DNA of 64,000 bases from Shinella sp. SUS2. Its GTDB lineage: Bacteria > Pseudomonadota > Alphaproteobacteria > Rhizobiales > Rhizobiaceae. Below, one piece after another: positions 8,739 to 16,669 of this stretch (its first letter is position 1; each line of letters begins with the position of its first letter). The translations under genes were made by a program, and so were the position numbers. The notes beneath the pieces are model-generated. The model did not search any database. It was not told the origin of the DNA and was given only the letters and a program-made list of their open reading frames with translations. Location: contig NZ_KQ410731.1 of assembly GCF_001262505.1 (NCBI RefSeq), positions 62,001 through 126,000 of the forward strand. The letters are read 5' to 3'.

Positions 8739-9733
8739 TGGGCACCGTCCATCGCGTGCAGGTCTTCCGGCAGGAAGGAGAGGGTGACCGTCTCGCCCTG
8801 TGCAGGGACCGTGAGGGATGCCGGGATCATCGCCGCGATGCGGGCGCCGGCGGTCTCCACCGTCACGCGGTTTGCCGCGCCGAGGAAGCTCGTCGCCGTC
8901 ACGCGGCCGGAAAACTGCTTGCGGCCCGGGCCAGTGTCACCCAGCGCGATCGCCTCCGGCCTGAGGCTCGCATAGCTCCGGCCGAAGCCGAGCGTCGCCA
9001 CGAAATCGGGCGGCAGCACATTGGAGGAACCGACGAAATCGGCGACGAAACGCGTCTTCGGCCGCTTGTAGACCTCTTCCGGCGTGCCGAGCTGCTGGAT
9101 CTTGCCCTCGCTGAAGACGGCGATGCGGTCGGCCATCGACAGGGCCTCGCCCTGGTCGTGGGTGACGAAGACGAAGGTGATGCCGAGCGACTTTTGCAGG
9201 CTCTTCAGTTCCTCCTGCATCTGCTCGCGCAGCTTGAGATCGAGCGCGCCGAGCGGTTCGTCGAGAAGGAGCACGCGGGGGCGATTGACGAGCGCGCGGG
9301 CCAGTGCCACGCGCTGGCGCTGGCCACCGGAGAGCTGGCCGGGCCGGCGTGTGCCGTAGCCCGGCAGTTTTACCATGGCGAGCGCTTCCTCGGCCGCCTT
9401 CAGCCGCTCCGCCTTGCCGACGCCCTTGACCATCAGCCCGTAGGCGACGTTCTCGAGGATCGAGAGATGCGGGAAGAGGGCGTAGTCCTGAAAGACCGTA
9501 TTGACGTTGCGCCGGTAGGGCGGCACGCCCTCCGCCGTCTCGCCAAAGATCTCGATATGGCCCGAGGTCGGCTGCTCGAAACCGGCCATCAGGCGCAGGC
9601 ACGTCGTCTTGCCGGAACCGGACGGGCCCAGCATGGCGAAGAACTCACCCTCGGTTATTGCGAGGTCCACGCTGTCGACGGCACGCACGGCGCCGAAGTG
9701 GCGGGAGACTTGCTGGAACAGGACGGCGGTCAT
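8735..9733 (-). CDS. ydcT: ABC transporter ATP-binding protein, YdcT/PotA type
   Basis: The 332-residue ATPase shows Walker A GPSGSGKTT (about residue 36), Q-loop, signature LSGGQRQR, Walker B VLLLDEP and the H-loop THDQ. After about residue 240 comes the TOBE-type regulatory domain with FSGRVTATSFLGAANRVTVE. It powers the YdcUV channel. A RIME-like repeat (9760-9911) separates it from ydcS upstream; the gene starts at the ATG 9731-9733. Confidence 0.9.
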   Translation of the reverse strand: MTAVLFQQVSRHFGAVRAVDSVDLAITEGEFFAMLGPSGSGKTTCLRLMAGFEQPTSGHIEIFGETAEGVPPYRRNVNTVFQDYALFPHLSILENVAYGLMVKGVGKAERLKAAEEALAMVKLPGYGTRRPGQLSGGQRQRVALARALVNRPRVLLLDEPLGALDLKLREQMQEELKSLQKSLGITFVFVTHDQGEALSMADRIAVFSEGKIQQLGTPEEVYKRPKTRFVADFVGSSNVLPPDFVATLGFGRSYASLRPEAIALGDTGPGRKQFSGRVTATSFLGAANRVTVETAGARIAAMIPASLTVPAQGETVTLSFLPEDLHAMDGAQ

Positions 9734-9759
9734 GGGGGCTCCGGGTGTCTTGTGTTCTG

Positions 9760-9911
9760 CCCCTCATCCGCCTGCCGGCACCCTCTCCCCGCAAGCGGGG
9801 CGAAGGAGGCATGAGGACACGTTCCCGCTGCCGATCAACCGTCGGGGCGAACGAAGTATCTTGGGGCACGTTCCCTCTCCCCGCCTGCGGGGAGAGGGTT
9901 AGGGTGAGGGG
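9760..9911. repeat. RIME-like intergenic palindromic element, copy A
   Basis: The element fills the gap between ydcS and ydcT. Left arm: CCCTCATCCG...CTCTCCCCGC followed by its inverted partner GCGGGGCGAAGG. Right arm: CTCTCCCCGC...GCGGGGAGAGGG ending TTAGGGTGAGGGG. The same two arms occur at 14026, 23688, 25369, 34140 and 41866. They resemble the rhizobial intergenic mosaic elements (RIME). Confidence 0.75.
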
Positions 9912-9922
9912 CTATTGCGGCC

Positions 9923-11083
9923 TCATCGGCCGCCGATCACGCCGATATAGTCGGAGACCCAGCGATGGTAGGGCACGCACTCGCCCTGGCTTTCGCACTT
10001 GGTCACCGGCGTGCGCCAGAAGGCGATCTTCTCGAAGTTCTCGAACCCGTTGGTCTTGCAGCCTTCGTCGGTCAGCAGCGCATTGCCCTTGCAGGCGGCC
10101 GGAACGGAGGGAACTGCGCCGAACCAGGCGGCGGCATCGCCTTGCACCTTGGCGGACAGCGAGTGCTCCATCCACATATAGGCGCAGTTCGGATGCTGGC
10201 TTTCGGCATGCAGCATGGTCGTGTCCGACCAGCCCGTCACACCCTCTTCCGGGAAGGTCGAGGCGATCGGCTGCTTTTCGGCCTGCATCAGGTTGACCTG
10301 GAACGGCCAGGAGCCGGAGGCGACGACGCCTTCGTTCTTGAAGTCGTCGATCTGGATCATCGCGTCATGCCAGTAGCGGCCGACCAGCGTGCGCTGCACG
10401 CGCAGCAGGTCGAGTGCGGCCTTGTACTGGTCTTCGTTGAGTTCGTAGGGATCCTTGATGCCGAGTTCCGGCTTGTGCTTCATCAGGTATTGCGCGGCGT
10501 CGGCGATGTGGATCGGGCCGTCATAGGCCTGTACGCGCCCCTTGTTCGACTTGCCGTCCGGCAGCGTCATCTCCTCGAAGACAACGTTCCAGCTTTTCGG
10601 GGCTTCGCCCTTGAAGGCCTCGGTGTTGTACATCAGGACGTTCGGCCCCCAGAGATAGGGTGTGCCGTAGTGCACGCCGTTCACGGTATGCCAGGGCGCG
10701 TTCTGCAGGCGCTCGTCGATGGTCTTCCAGCTCGGGATGAGATCGGTGTTGATCGGCTGGACGCGCTTGCCTGCGACAAGGCGGAGCGACGCGTCGCCCG
10801 AGGCGGTGACGAGGTCGAAGCCGCCCTCGTTCATCAGCGCCACCATTTCGTCCGAGGTGGCGGCGGTCTTCACGGTGACCTTGCAGCTCGTCTTCTTCTC
10901 GAACTCGGTGACCCAGTCATAGTTCTTGTCCGTCTCGCCGCGCTCGATATAGCCGGCCCAGGCGACGATGGAGACTTCGCCTTCGCCGGCGCCAAGTGCC
11001 TTCAGCGGTTCCTGGGCGATGGCGGCGGTGGTGAAGGCGAGCGAAAGGGTAAGCGCGGTGCAGGAATGCAAAAGTCGCGTCAT
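9923..11083 (-). CDS. ydcS: Periplasmic polyamine-binding protein, YdcS type
   Basis: The 386-residue protein has a Sec signal peptide (cleavage near AIAQ, residue 24) and the PotD-like fold. It follows E. coli YdcS closely: AWAGYIERGETDKNYDWVTEF, VKTAATSDEMVALM, LPDGKSNKGRVQAYDGPI and FKNEGVVASGSWPFQVN. It delivers the ligand, probably putrescine or a related amine, to YdcUV. GGGAG stands six bases before the ATG. It is the first gene of the operon; a LysR-type dyad lies about 105 bases upstream. E. coli YdcS has also been reported to have a poly-hydroxybutyrate-linked activity, but nothing here supports that role. Confidence 0.9.
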   Translation of the reverse strand: MTRLLHSCTALTLSLAFTTAAIAQEPLKALGAGEGEVSIVAWAGYIERGETDKNYDWVTEFEKKTSCKVTVKTAATSDEMVALMNEGGFDLVTASGDASLRLVAGKRVQPINTDLIPSWKTIDERLQNAPWHTVNGVHYGTPYLWGPNVLMYNTEAFKGEAPKSWNVVFEEMTLPDGKSNKGRVQAYDGPIHIADAAQYLMKHKPELGIKDPYELNEDQYKAALDLLRVQRTLVGRYWHDAMIQIDDFKNEGVVASGSWPFQVNLMQAEKQPIASTFPEEGVTGWSDTTMLHAESQHPNCAYMWMEHSLSAKVQGDAAAWFGAVPSVPAACKGNALLTDEGCKTNGFENFEKIAFWRTPVTKCESQGECVPYHRWVSDYIGVIGGR

Positions 11084-11185
11084 GACAGTCTCCCGGTTTG
11101 ATCCGCTTTGCTGCGGTATTGTTCCCGGATGAAAAGGTGCCGCGATTTCGCCGCTTTCGCAAATTCATTAATCAGAATGTCGCTA

Positions 11186-11198
11186 TCGGAAATTCCGA
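11186..11198. promoter_or_regulatory. Candidate LysR-type operator upstream of ydcS
   Basis: TCGGAAATTCCGA is a perfect palindrome and fits the T-N11-A core of LysR-type regulator sites. It lies between the lysR stop codon (11210) and ydcS, 103 bases before the ydcS ATG, where an activator would bind. Confidence 0.5.
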
Positions 11199-11209
11199 AA
11201 TCGTAGGTG

Positions 11210-12118
11210 TTATCTTCCCCTCCCGCTCCTCAGCGCCTCCGCCAGCCCCACGAAATCCCGCGCCGCCTGCGGCAGGCTGGATCCCTTGCGCCAGACCATG
11301 CCGACCTGCACGACCGGTAGCGCGCCGGAGACGTCGCGGCTTTCGATACGGTCGCCTTCCAGCGACCAGGGACGGTAGACAAGGTCGGGCAGGAGCGCGA
11401 TGCCTGCCCCGGTGGCCACAAGGCTGCGCACCGCCTCCACCGAGCGGGTGCGGAAGGCGACATGCGGGCGGGCGCCGAGTGCGGTCAGAAGCTTGCCGGT
11501 GTTCTCCTCGATTTCATCGACCGTCAGCATGATCAGCGGTTCCTTCGCGATGTCGCTGACCGAGATGATGTCGGCGGCGACGAGCGGGTGGCCGATCGGC
11601 AGCCAGAGGCGATAGGGCGAGGTTTCCAGGATTTCCGCCTGCAGCGCCATGCGGTCGCGCAGGTTCGAGATGACCATGACGGCAACGTCGAGCTCGCCGC
11701 CGACCAGGAGATGCTCGAGATAGGAGCCGTTGTCCTCGATGGCGCTCACCTCGATGCCGGGAAAGGCGCGGCGATAGCGCGAGAGCAGGTCCGACAGCAC
11801 GTAGCCGGCGACGAGGGACGTGACACCGAGATTGAGCTGGCCCTTTTCCGCCGTGCGGTTGTCGGAGAAGGAGCGACGGGCGTCCGAGACGTTCGACAGG
11901 ATTTTTGTCGCGTGACGCAGGAACTGGTGGCCGTTGTGCGTGGTCGTCAACCCGCGCGGATGGCGCTCGAAGAGTTCGACGCCGAGGTCGGATTCGAGCT
12001 CCTTGATGGCCTCGGTGATCGAGGATTGCGAGATCGAGAGGATTTGCGCGGCGCGCGTTACGGACCCTTGTTCCGCGACGGCGACGAAATATTGCAGTTG
12101 CCGGAAGGTGAATGCCAT
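11210..12118 (-). CDS. LysR-family transcriptional regulator
   Basis: The 302-residue protein starts MAFTFRQLQYFVAVAEQGSV, a typical LysR winged helix-turn-helix (residues 4-63, with SQSSITEAIKELE as recognition helix), followed by a two-lobe LysR substrate domain. An open frame runs far upstream (to 13240) through the opposite-strand hydrolase, but the ATG at 12116-12118 gives the family start. The gene lies directly upstream of ydcS in the same direction and divergent from the esterase at 12335, so it may control either. The T-N11-A dyad at 11186-11198 favours the ydc operon. Confidence 0.9.
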   Translation of the reverse strand: MAFTFRQLQYFVAVAEQGSVTRAAQILSISQSSITEAIKELESDLGVELFERHPRGLTTTHNGHQFLRHATKILSNVSDARRSFSDNRTAEKGQLNLGVTSLVAGYVLSDLLSRYRRAFPGIEVSAIEDNGSYLEHLLVGGELDVAVMVISNLRDRMALQAEILETSPYRLWLPIGHPLVAADIISVSDIAKEPLIMLTVDEIEENTGKLLTALGARPHVAFRTRSVEAVRSLVATGAGIALLPDLVYRPWSLEGDRIESRDVSGALPVVQVGMVWRKGSSLPQAARDFVGLAEALRSGRGR

Positions 12119-12235
12119 GGCGGCAGTTAATATGCCCGGCGCGGGCGAAGCAAGCCGCGAAAATTCCTTGGGAAAGCCGCGGATGGGACAGGCGTGCGGG
12201 AGGCGCGCTGCTATGATCCCCGCCGCAAGCATTTT

Positions 12236-12264
12236 CAGCCGGCACGGCATCGTCGTGCCGGCTG
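12236..12264. promoter_or_regulatory. Strong inverted repeat in the lysR/esterase divergent gap
   Basis: Perfect 11-base arms CAGCCGGCACG and CGTGCCGGCTG with a seven-base loop, and outer partial arms AGCAT/ATGCT. It lies 71 bases before the esterase ATG within the 216-base divergent region. There is no following T run, so it is more likely an operator or a 5'-leader hairpin than a terminator. Confidence 0.45.
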
Positions 12265-12334
12265 ATGCTGCAACCGGACAAGCCCCTGCAGCCGTTCCGC
12301 CGAGCCGAAACGGTGCCGGCAACGAGGAGCCGCC

Positions 12335-13246
12335 ATGACCGAACGCCCCATGCCGACCGAGGAGGGCATTCTCGCCTTCCACAAACGCTGCGAGGATTTC
12401 TATCCCGCCGATGCCGTCGATGCGGATATCGGGCAGCAGCGCGGCTGGTACGATGCGCTCTGCGCCGCCTTCGACGCACCGCCGCCTGCGGGCATGGCCA
12501 AGCAGGACAGCGTCATTGCCGGGCGCATTCCTGTGCGCCGCTACCGCCCGGCGGCGATGACGAGCGCGACGCGGCTTTTCTACATTCACGGCGGCGGCTT
12601 CGTCGTCGGCTCGCTCGACAGCCATGACGCGATCTGCGCCGAGCTTTGCGAGGCCGCGGGCGCCGAGCTTGTGTCCGTGGATTACCGCCTGTCGCCGGAG
12701 CATGTCTGGCCCGCCGCCTTCGACGATTGCTGGGCCGTGCTGATCGAGCTTCTGTTGGAAAACCACCCGGTCGTGGTGATCGGCGACAGCGCGGGGGGAA
12801 ACCTTGCGGCCGGCATCGTGCTGAAGGCGCGCGACGAGGGGCTGAAGGGCATTGCCGGGCAGGCGCTGGTCTATCCGGGCCTCGGCGGTGACCTTGCTTC
12901 CGGTTCCTATCTGGAAATGGCCGAGGCGCCGGGCCTTTCGACTGCCGATGTCGCCTATTACCGGGAGGTCTATAAGGCGCCGGAGGAGGCCGCGCACGCC
13001 TTCCCGCTGCGGGCGGAAAACCTTGCCGCCCTGCCGTCCACCTTCATTACCGGTGCTTTTTTCGATCCGCTGCGCGACGATGCGCGGGCCTATGCCGCGC
13101 GGCTGGCGCTCGCCGGCGTGCCGGTGGAGTTTCGCGAGGAAAAGCAGATGATCCATGCGTGGCTGCGTGCCCGCTTCATGAGCGCGGGGGCGAGGGCCGG
13201 TTTTGCGGCGCTGTGCGATGCCGTGCGCAGGATGGCCCATCCATGA
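12335..13246 (+). CDS. Alpha/beta hydrolase, HSL-type esterase
   Basis: The 303-residue protein has the hormone-sensitive-lipase family oxyanion motif HGGG (residues 85-88) and nucleophile elbow GDSAGG with Ser152. A candidate acid is in the GAFFDPLRDDA segment and the His is in MIHAWLRA near the C-terminus, completing the triad. It should hydrolyse short-chain esters or related acyl compounds in the cytoplasm. The next gene overlaps it as ATGA, so the two are coupled. The natural substrate is not indicated by the context. Confidence 0.88.
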   Translation: MTERPMPTEEGILAFHKRCEDFYPADAVDADIGQQRGWYDALCAAFDAPPPAGMAKQDSVIAGRIPVRRYRPAAMTSATRLFYIHGGGFVVGSLDSHDAICAELCEAAGAELVSVDYRLSPEHVWPAAFDDCWAVLIELLLENHPVVVIGDSAGGNLAAGIVLKARDEGLKGIAGQALVYPGLGGDLASGSYLEMAEAPGLSTADVAYYREVYKAPEEAAHAFPLRAENLAALPSTFITGAFFDPLRDDARAYAARLALAGVPVEFREEKQMIHAWLRARFMSAGARAGFAALCDAVRRMAHP

Positions 13247-13659
13247 GCGGTGTTACCGATCTCGACGAACTGCTCGCGACGATGGAGCCGGCACTGGTCG
13301 AAGGCCGCTTCGTCTATGCCTCTGTGCCGGGCGACGAGTTCGCCCGGTGCCTCCTGCGTGCGCCGATCGGCGTCTTCCGGGAGGCGGAGGGCGTGACGCT
13401 GATCCTGCCTTTCGAGGCGGCGGACGGGCTGGCCACCAGTGCTCCGATGCGCATGATCACGCTCACGGTGCATTCCTCGCTGGAGGCAGTGGGACTGACG
13501 GCGGCCTTCGCGACGGCGCTGACGACGGAAGGGATCAGCGCCAACGTGGTTGCCGGTTACCATCACGACCATATATTCGTGCCGGAGCGGGATGCCGAAC
13601 GGGCACTCGAAACGCTGCGGGCGCTGTCCCGCACGGCGCGTGAAAAGGGAGACAAGTGA
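13243..13659 (+). CDS. ACT-domain protein (ACT_3/DUF2241 type)
   Basis: A 138-residue protein beginning MSGVTDLDELLATMEP, with the family ending YHHDHIFVPERDAERAL. Such small proteins contain two ACT-like folds and are thought to bind amino acids or related ligands. The start overlaps the esterase stop as ATGA, which rules out a longer upstream start. It overlaps the next gene by one base. Function unknown; a regulatory or ligand-sensing role is inferred only from the fold. Confidence 0.8.
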   Translation: MSGVTDLDELLATMEPALVEGRFVYASVPGDEFARCLLRAPIGVFREAEGVTLILPFEAADGLATSAPMRMITLTVHSSLEAVGLTAAFATALTTEGISANVVAGYHHDHIFVPERDAERALETLRALSRTAREKGDK

Positions 13660-14009
13660 TGCGATTTTTGCGGCTGGCTAGCGCGGTTCTGGCTTTTGGT
13701 CTTTTGGCGGGGGGGCCGTCCGTCTCCTTTGCGGAGGATGCGCCGGCGCCCCTTCCGTCCTGCGCCCTCTCCGGTTCGAAGAGCGTCTTCATCGGCGGCG
13801 CGCCGGCGCTTCGGCTTTCCGACGTGGTGAACTGCCCGCCGGAACTTTACGAGATCGTGCCGAGCATCATGATCGAGGGCCAGCCGATGGTGAAATTCCG
13901 CTCGGGCGTTGGCGAGAAGGGCAATTGCACCGCGCGGGGCGATGAGACCGTGTCGGTGGAGGGCGAATCGGCGAGCCGTCTCGGGGATGTGACCTGCACG
14001 CAGAATTGA
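13659..14009 (+). CDS. Secreted PAAR-like repeat protein
   Basis: A 116-residue protein with a signal peptide (about residues 1-25, ending SFA). The mature part repeats a PAAR-like pattern: SKSVFIGGAPALRLSDVVNC, then PSIMIEGQPMVKF and ETVSVEGESASRLGDVTC, with four cysteines. True PAAR proteins tip the type VI spike and are not secreted by Sec, and no type VI genes are near, so a periplasmic or outer role is more likely. Start: ATG at 13659 with GGGAG seven bases before it; a GTG three bases earlier is also possible. It ends the esterase-ACT-PAAR operon. Confidence 0.65.
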   Translation: MRFLRLASAVLAFGLLAGGPSVSFAEDAPAPLPSCALSGSKSVFIGGAPALRLSDVVNCPPELYEIVPSIMIEGQPMVKFRSGVGEKGNCTARGDETVSVEGESASRLGDVTCTQN

Positions 14010-14025
14010 ATGTTCGGAGGATTTG

Positions 14026-14163
14026 CCCCTCACCCTAACCCTCTCCCCGCAAGCAGGGAGAGCGGGACTTGCCCGACGCGACGCTGTTGCTTGAGGAGAA
14101 CGGTGCGGCATATCCCTTCGCCCCGCTTGCGGGGAGAAGGTGGCCGGCAGGCCGGATGAGGGG
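14026..14163. repeat. RIME-like intergenic palindromic element, copy B
   Basis: It lies between the convergent PAAR-like gene and the ABC operon. It starts CCCCTCACCCTAACCCTC and ends GGCCGGATGAGGGG, i.e. inverted relative to copies A, C, D and F. Each arm folds on its own CCCCGC/GCGGGG core. Confidence 0.75.
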
Positions 14164-14185
14164 TGGCTCTTGGAGTTGCCGTAAA

Positions 14186-14211
14186 AGGAAACGGGCGACC
14201 TCCGCCGCCCG
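14186..14211 (-). terminator. Probable terminator of the Opp/Dpp-type ABC operon
   Basis: Six-base arms CGGGCG and CGCCCG (14192-14211) follow the ATPase stop codon, and the minus strand continues TTTCCTTTT. The stem is short, so confidence is moderate. Confidence 0.5.
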
Positions 14212-14217
14212 CTTTTG

Positions 14218-15849
14218 TCAATTGCCGGCGCTTTCCATGCGCCGCGTGGTCAGCACCCGCTCCAGCCAGCCGATCTCCATCTCGGGAACGGATTTCAGCA
14301 GTAGGTCCGTATAGTCGTCGAAGGGCGGAGAAAGCACCTTCGATTTCGGGCCGAAGCGCACGAGTTTGCCCCGGTGCATCACGGCCACCGAATCGGCGAT
14401 GGCGCGCACGATGGCGATGTCGTGGGTGATGAACATGTAGGAGACGTGGGTCTCGTCCTGGAGTTTCAGCAGCAGTTTCAGGATGCCTTCGGCCACCAGC
14501 GGGTCGAGGGCGGATGTCGGCTCGTCGCAGAGGATGAGTTCCGGCTGGGCCGCCAGCGCCCTTGCGATGGCGACGCGCTGCTTCTGGCCGCCGGAGAGTT
14601 CGGCCGGATAGCGGTCGGCGAAGCGGCCGCCCATCTCGATCTGTTCCAGCAGTTCCTTCACCCGCTCGGTCTTCTGCTGGCCGCGCATGCCGTAGTAGAA
14701 GGTGAGCGGGCGGCCGATGATGTCGCGCACCGTCTGGCGCGGGTTCATCGCGGTGTCGGCCATCTGGTAGATCATCTGGATGCGGCGAAGCTCGTCGTTC
14801 GACCGGCCCTTCAGCGCCTTCGGCAAAGCCTTGCCGTCGAAACTGATCGTGCCGTCCTGCGGCGGCAAGAGGCCGGTGATGACGCGGGCGAGGGTCGACT
14901 TGCCGGAGCCGGATTCGCCCACCACCGCCAGCGTCTGGCCCTTCGGCAGGTGCAGCGAAACGTTCTGCAGCACCTTGAAGCCGTTGGAATAACCGGCGGT
15001 GACGTTTTCGACCTTCAGAAGCGTGTCTGACTGGTCGGGCGCTTCGTCCCGCTTGGTGCCGCGCACGTTGACCAGCGCGCGGGTATAATCCTGCGTCGGC
15101 GCCTCGATGATCTGCTTCACCGAGCCGTATTCGATCATCTTGCCGTGGCGGAGCACCAGGATGTCGTCCGTGATCTGCGCCACGACCGCAAGGTCGTGGG
15201 TGATGTAGAGCGCGGCCGTATGCGTCTCCTCGATGGCGTGCTTGATGGCGGCGAGCACGTCGATCTGCGTCGTCACGTCGAGCGCGGTGGTCGGCTCGTC
15301 GAAGACGATGAGTTCCGGGTTGGGGCAGAGCGCCATGGCGGTCATGGCGCGCTGGAGCTGGCCGCCGGAGACCTGGTGCGGGTAGCGCTGGCCGAAGGTT
15401 TCGGGGCTGGGCAGGCCGAGTACCCTGAACAGGTAGAGCGCGCGCTTTTCCGCCTCCGCCCGGCTCATGATGCCGTGTTTCAGCGAAGCCTCGATCACCT
15501 GTTCGCCGAGCCGGTGGGCGGGGTTGAAGGCGGCGGCCGCCGATTGCGCGACGTAGCAGACCTTGCAGCCACGCACCTTGCGGATGCCCGACGGTGAAAG
15601 TTTCAGGAGGTCCTCGCCGTTGAGCTTCACCTCGCCGCCGGTGATGCGCACCCCGCCGCGCCCGTAGGCCAGCGCAGTGAGGCCGATGGTCGACTTGCCG
15701 GCGCCGGATTCGCCGATGAGGCCGAGCACCTTGCCCTTCTGCACGTCGAAGTTCACGCCTTCGACGAGGGTCACGGTTTTCGGCGGTTCGCCCGGCGGGT
15801 AGCTGGTCGCCTCGATCTTGAGGTTTCTGACGGAAAGAAGATCAGGCAT
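14218..15849 (-). CDS. ABC transporter ATP-binding protein with two fused ATPase domains (Dpp/Opp type)
   Basis: The 543-residue protein carries two complete ATPase domains: Walker A GESGAGKST (about residue 49) with signature VSGGQLQR and Walker B LIVFDEP, then GESGSGKST (about residue 312) with LSGGQKQR and LILCDEP. This is the DppD-DppF fusion arrangement seen in YejF-like proteins. It powers the two permeases encoded just upstream; its ATG overlaps the end of the second permease by eight bases. Substrate unknown; the position next to the carnitine genes suggests but does not prove a quaternary amine. Confidence 0.92.
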   Translation of the reverse strand: MPDLLSVRNLKIEATSYPPGEPPKTVTLVEGVNFDVQKGKVLGLIGESGAGKSTIGLTALAYGRGGVRITGGEVKLNGEDLLKLSPSGIRKVRGCKVCYVAQSAAAAFNPAHRLGEQVIEASLKHGIMSRAEAEKRALYLFRVLGLPSPETFGQRYPHQVSGGQLQRAMTAMALCPNPELIVFDEPTTALDVTTQIDVLAAIKHAIEETHTAALYITHDLAVVAQITDDILVLRHGKMIEYGSVKQIIEAPTQDYTRALVNVRGTKRDEAPDQSDTLLKVENVTAGYSNGFKVLQNVSLHLPKGQTLAVVGESGSGKSTLARVITGLLPPQDGTISFDGKALPKALKGRSNDELRRIQMIYQMADTAMNPRQTVRDIIGRPLTFYYGMRGQQKTERVKELLEQIEMGGRFADRYPAELSGGQKQRVAIARALAAQPELILCDEPTSALDPLVAEGILKLLLKLQDETHVSYMFITHDIAIVRAIADSVAVMHRGKLVRFGPKSKVLSPPFDDYTDLLLKSVPEMEIGWLERVLTTRRMESAGN

Positions 15850-16669
15850 CGCCGCGGCCCCCCTTGAGGCTGGAGGTACGTTTCATCAGCCAGTCGACCA
15901 CGAGGTTGACGCAGATGGCGAGCCCGGCGATCGCCCCGCCCGGAATGAGAGCGGCGGAAATGCCGAAGATGATGCCGTCCTTGTTGTCCTTCACCATGCC
16001 GCCCCAGTCGGCCGCCGGCGGCTGGATGCCGAGGCCGAGGAAGGAGAGCGTGGAGAGGAACAGGATCGAGAAGGCGAAGCGCAGGCCGAACTCGGCAAGC
16101 AGCGGCGAGAGCGTGTTGGGCAGGATTTCCCGAAAAATGATCCAGCCGGTGCCTTCGCCGCGCAGCCTTGCCGCCTCCACGAATTCCATGACCGCCACAT
16201 CGAGCGCGACGGCGCGGCCGATGCGGTAGACGCGGGTTGAGTCGAGGATCGCCATGACGAGGATCAGGATCCAGAGCTGCTGCGGCAGAACCGCGAGCAC
16301 GACGAGCGCGAAGATCAGCGTCGGGATCGCCATCATCAGGTCGTTGAAGCGGGAAAACGCCTGGTCGACGAGCCCACCCGTCACCGCCGCCGTGAAGGAG
16401 AGCAGCATGCCGAGCGAGAAGGAGAGGATCGTTGCCGCCAGCGCCACGAAGATCGTGGTGCGAGCGCCGAAGATCAGTCGCGAGAAGAGGTCGCGGCCGA
16501 GATTGTCGGTGCCGAGCAGGAAATCGCCGCCCATCGGCTGCCAGACGGAGCCGACGATCTCGCTTTCGCCATAGGGGGCGATGAGGGGGGCGAAGAGAGC
16601 GCAGAAGACGGCGAGCAGGATGCCGATGATGCCGACCCAGGCGCTGATGGGGATGGTGGAAAGTCTCAT
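15842..16669 (-). CDS. ABC transporter permease, DppC type
   Basis: A 275-residue inner-membrane protein with about six spans, the N-terminal DppC motif (LLGTDNLGRDLFSRLIFGAR) and the coupling loop EAARLRGEGTGWIIFREILP. It partners the DppB-type permease, whose stop it overlaps as ATGA. The C-terminal loop DNKDGIIFGISAALIPGGAI is the usual place where these permeases vary. Part of the 19364-14218 operon. Confidence 0.9.
   Translation of the reverse strand: MRLSTIPISAWVGIIGILLAVFCALFAPLIAPYGESEIVGSVWQPMGGDFLLGTDNLGRDLFSRLIFGARTTIFVALAATILSFSLGMLLSFTAAVTGGLVDQAFSRFNDLMMAIPTLIFALVVLAVLPQQLWILILVMAILDSTRVYRIGRAVALDVAVMEFVEAARLRGEGTGWIIFREILPNTLSPLLAEFGLRFAFSILFLSTLSFLGLGIQPPAADWGGMVKDNKDGIIFGISAALIPGGAIAGLAICVNLVVDWLMKRTSSLKGGRGDA

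Noticed and set aside
12119-13240. N-terminal extension of the LysR gene (676 residues in total)
   Set aside because: The extra part lies antisense to the esterase and has no homology-like features; the LysR HTH begins exactly at ATG 12116-12118.
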